Source: Clostridium kluyveri DSM 555
Lineage (GTDB): Bacteria; Bacillota; Clostridia; Clostridiales; Clostridiaceae
NCBI RefSeq assembly: GCF_000016505.1
Contig: NC_009466.1
Coordinates: 1-59,182 of the forward strand
Direction: 5' to 3'
Length of the DNA: 59,182 nt
Both the position numbers and the translations under genes were made by a program. Below are positions 59,010 to 59,182 of this stretch, one piece after another (position 1 is the first letter of the stretch; the number at the start of each line of letters is the position of its first letter). Below the pieces are notes generated by a model. The model was given only the letters and a program-made list of their open reading frames with translations, was not told where the DNA came from and did not search any database.

Positions 59010-59106
59010 TATTCTAAAACTCTAATACATTATTTTTAAAGCTATCTTATTTTCAGGTATGTTTCATGCCCATACCATCGTTAGGATTTAAATATTTTTA
59101 TTTCAT

Positions 59107-59182
59107 CTAACTACTTGATAATTTTAAAAGCCTGTACTTTTCATTAAGTAGTGTATGAATCTTACATTTATCCTTTCTTTTG
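59107..59182 (-). CDS. Small unknown protein, C-terminal part (continues from base 1)
   Basis: In-frame continuation of the ORF that starts at base 80: KRKDKCKIHTLLNEKYRLLK then LSSS and TAG at 59109-59107. Basic, helical, unknown function. See the entry at 1-80. Confidence 0.6.
   Translation of the reverse strand, partial: KRKDKCKIHTLLNEKYRLLKLSSS

Larger units (their letters stand above)
1..59182. mobile_element. Complete circular phage-plasmid (extrachromosomal siphovirus prophage)
   Basis: The window holds one full set of HK97-type head, siphovirus tail and lysis genes, an early recombination/replication operon, an immunity switch, and plasmid genes (rep, parMR, hicAB, ftsK-like). I see no integrase, excisionase or att-like repeats. 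A small ORF continues in frame from base 1 to base 59182, as expected if a circle was cut there. The combination is that of a phage-plasmid maintained by partition rather than integration. The host is inferred to be a Clostridium from base composition, ribosome sites and protein style. Confidence 0.88.

Noticed and set aside
1-59182. tRNA or rRNA genes
   Set aside because: No cloverleaf with GTTCRA-type T loop or rRNA-like GC-rich stretch was noticed.

Overview
The window reads as a complete circular phage-plasmid (an extrachromosomal prophage) of a low-GC Clostridium. Evidence: AT-rich codon use, strong GGAGG ribosome sites with frequent TTG/GTG starts, clostridial-type small Cys proteins, and a short ORF that runs in frame across the two ends of the window (80 down to 1, then 59182 down to 59107). 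No integrase or excisionase is visible. There is instead a plasmid-maintenance block: a Rep-like initiator, a ParM/ParR partition operon, HicA/HicB and an FtsK-like ATPase. From memory only, the length matches the 59 kb plasmid of Clostridium kluyveri DSM 555 (pCKL555A); I could not verify this.

Layout. (i) 18.6 kb down to 0.4 kb, minus strand: a long early operon. It starts with small regulators and an ORF6N antirepressor, continues through many small unknown proteins, HTH proteins and a Spo0E-like protein, and then a recombination/replication set (zinc-finger protein, a single-chain SbcD-SbcC fusion, SSB, MazG-like pyrophosphohydrolase, Dam, HTH, ERCC4 nuclease, primase-helicase). It ends at an AT-rich repeat region that could be an origin. 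(ii) 18.6-20.2 kb: immunity region with a divergent promoter pair and three plus-strand XRE proteins, followed by a membrane-anchored DEDDh exonuclease at 20.4-21.7 kb. (iii) 21.7-30 kb: plasmid functions (Rep with candidate antisense RNAs, HicAB, YdjM-like membrane protein, replication-relaxation protein plus FtsK, ParMR with a parC-like promoter region, HTH regulators). (iv) 59.0 kb down to 30.3 kb, minus strand: late operon in the classic HK97-type siphovirus order: late regulator, HNH, TerS, TerL, portal, ClpP-like protease, capsid, connectors, tail tube, tail chaperones, tape measure, Dit, Tal-like, fibre, holin, GH25 endolysin, LL-H holin, second Dam.

Unusual points. The large terminase carries a 402-residue intein with class 3 features and a LAGLIDADG endonuclease inside its Walker A. 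The major capsid gene ends in CCC TAG and continues in the +1 frame into an 89-residue FN3 domain. The tail chaperone has an A AAA AAC slip site feeding a -1 extension. The SSB gene is cut by an in-frame TAG just before its acidic tail, and one dam gene is broken by a single-base frameshift while a second is intact. A strong promoter plus terminator upstream of rep, pointing away from it, suggests a countertranscript copy-control RNA. All calls are from reading the sequence; no searches were run.
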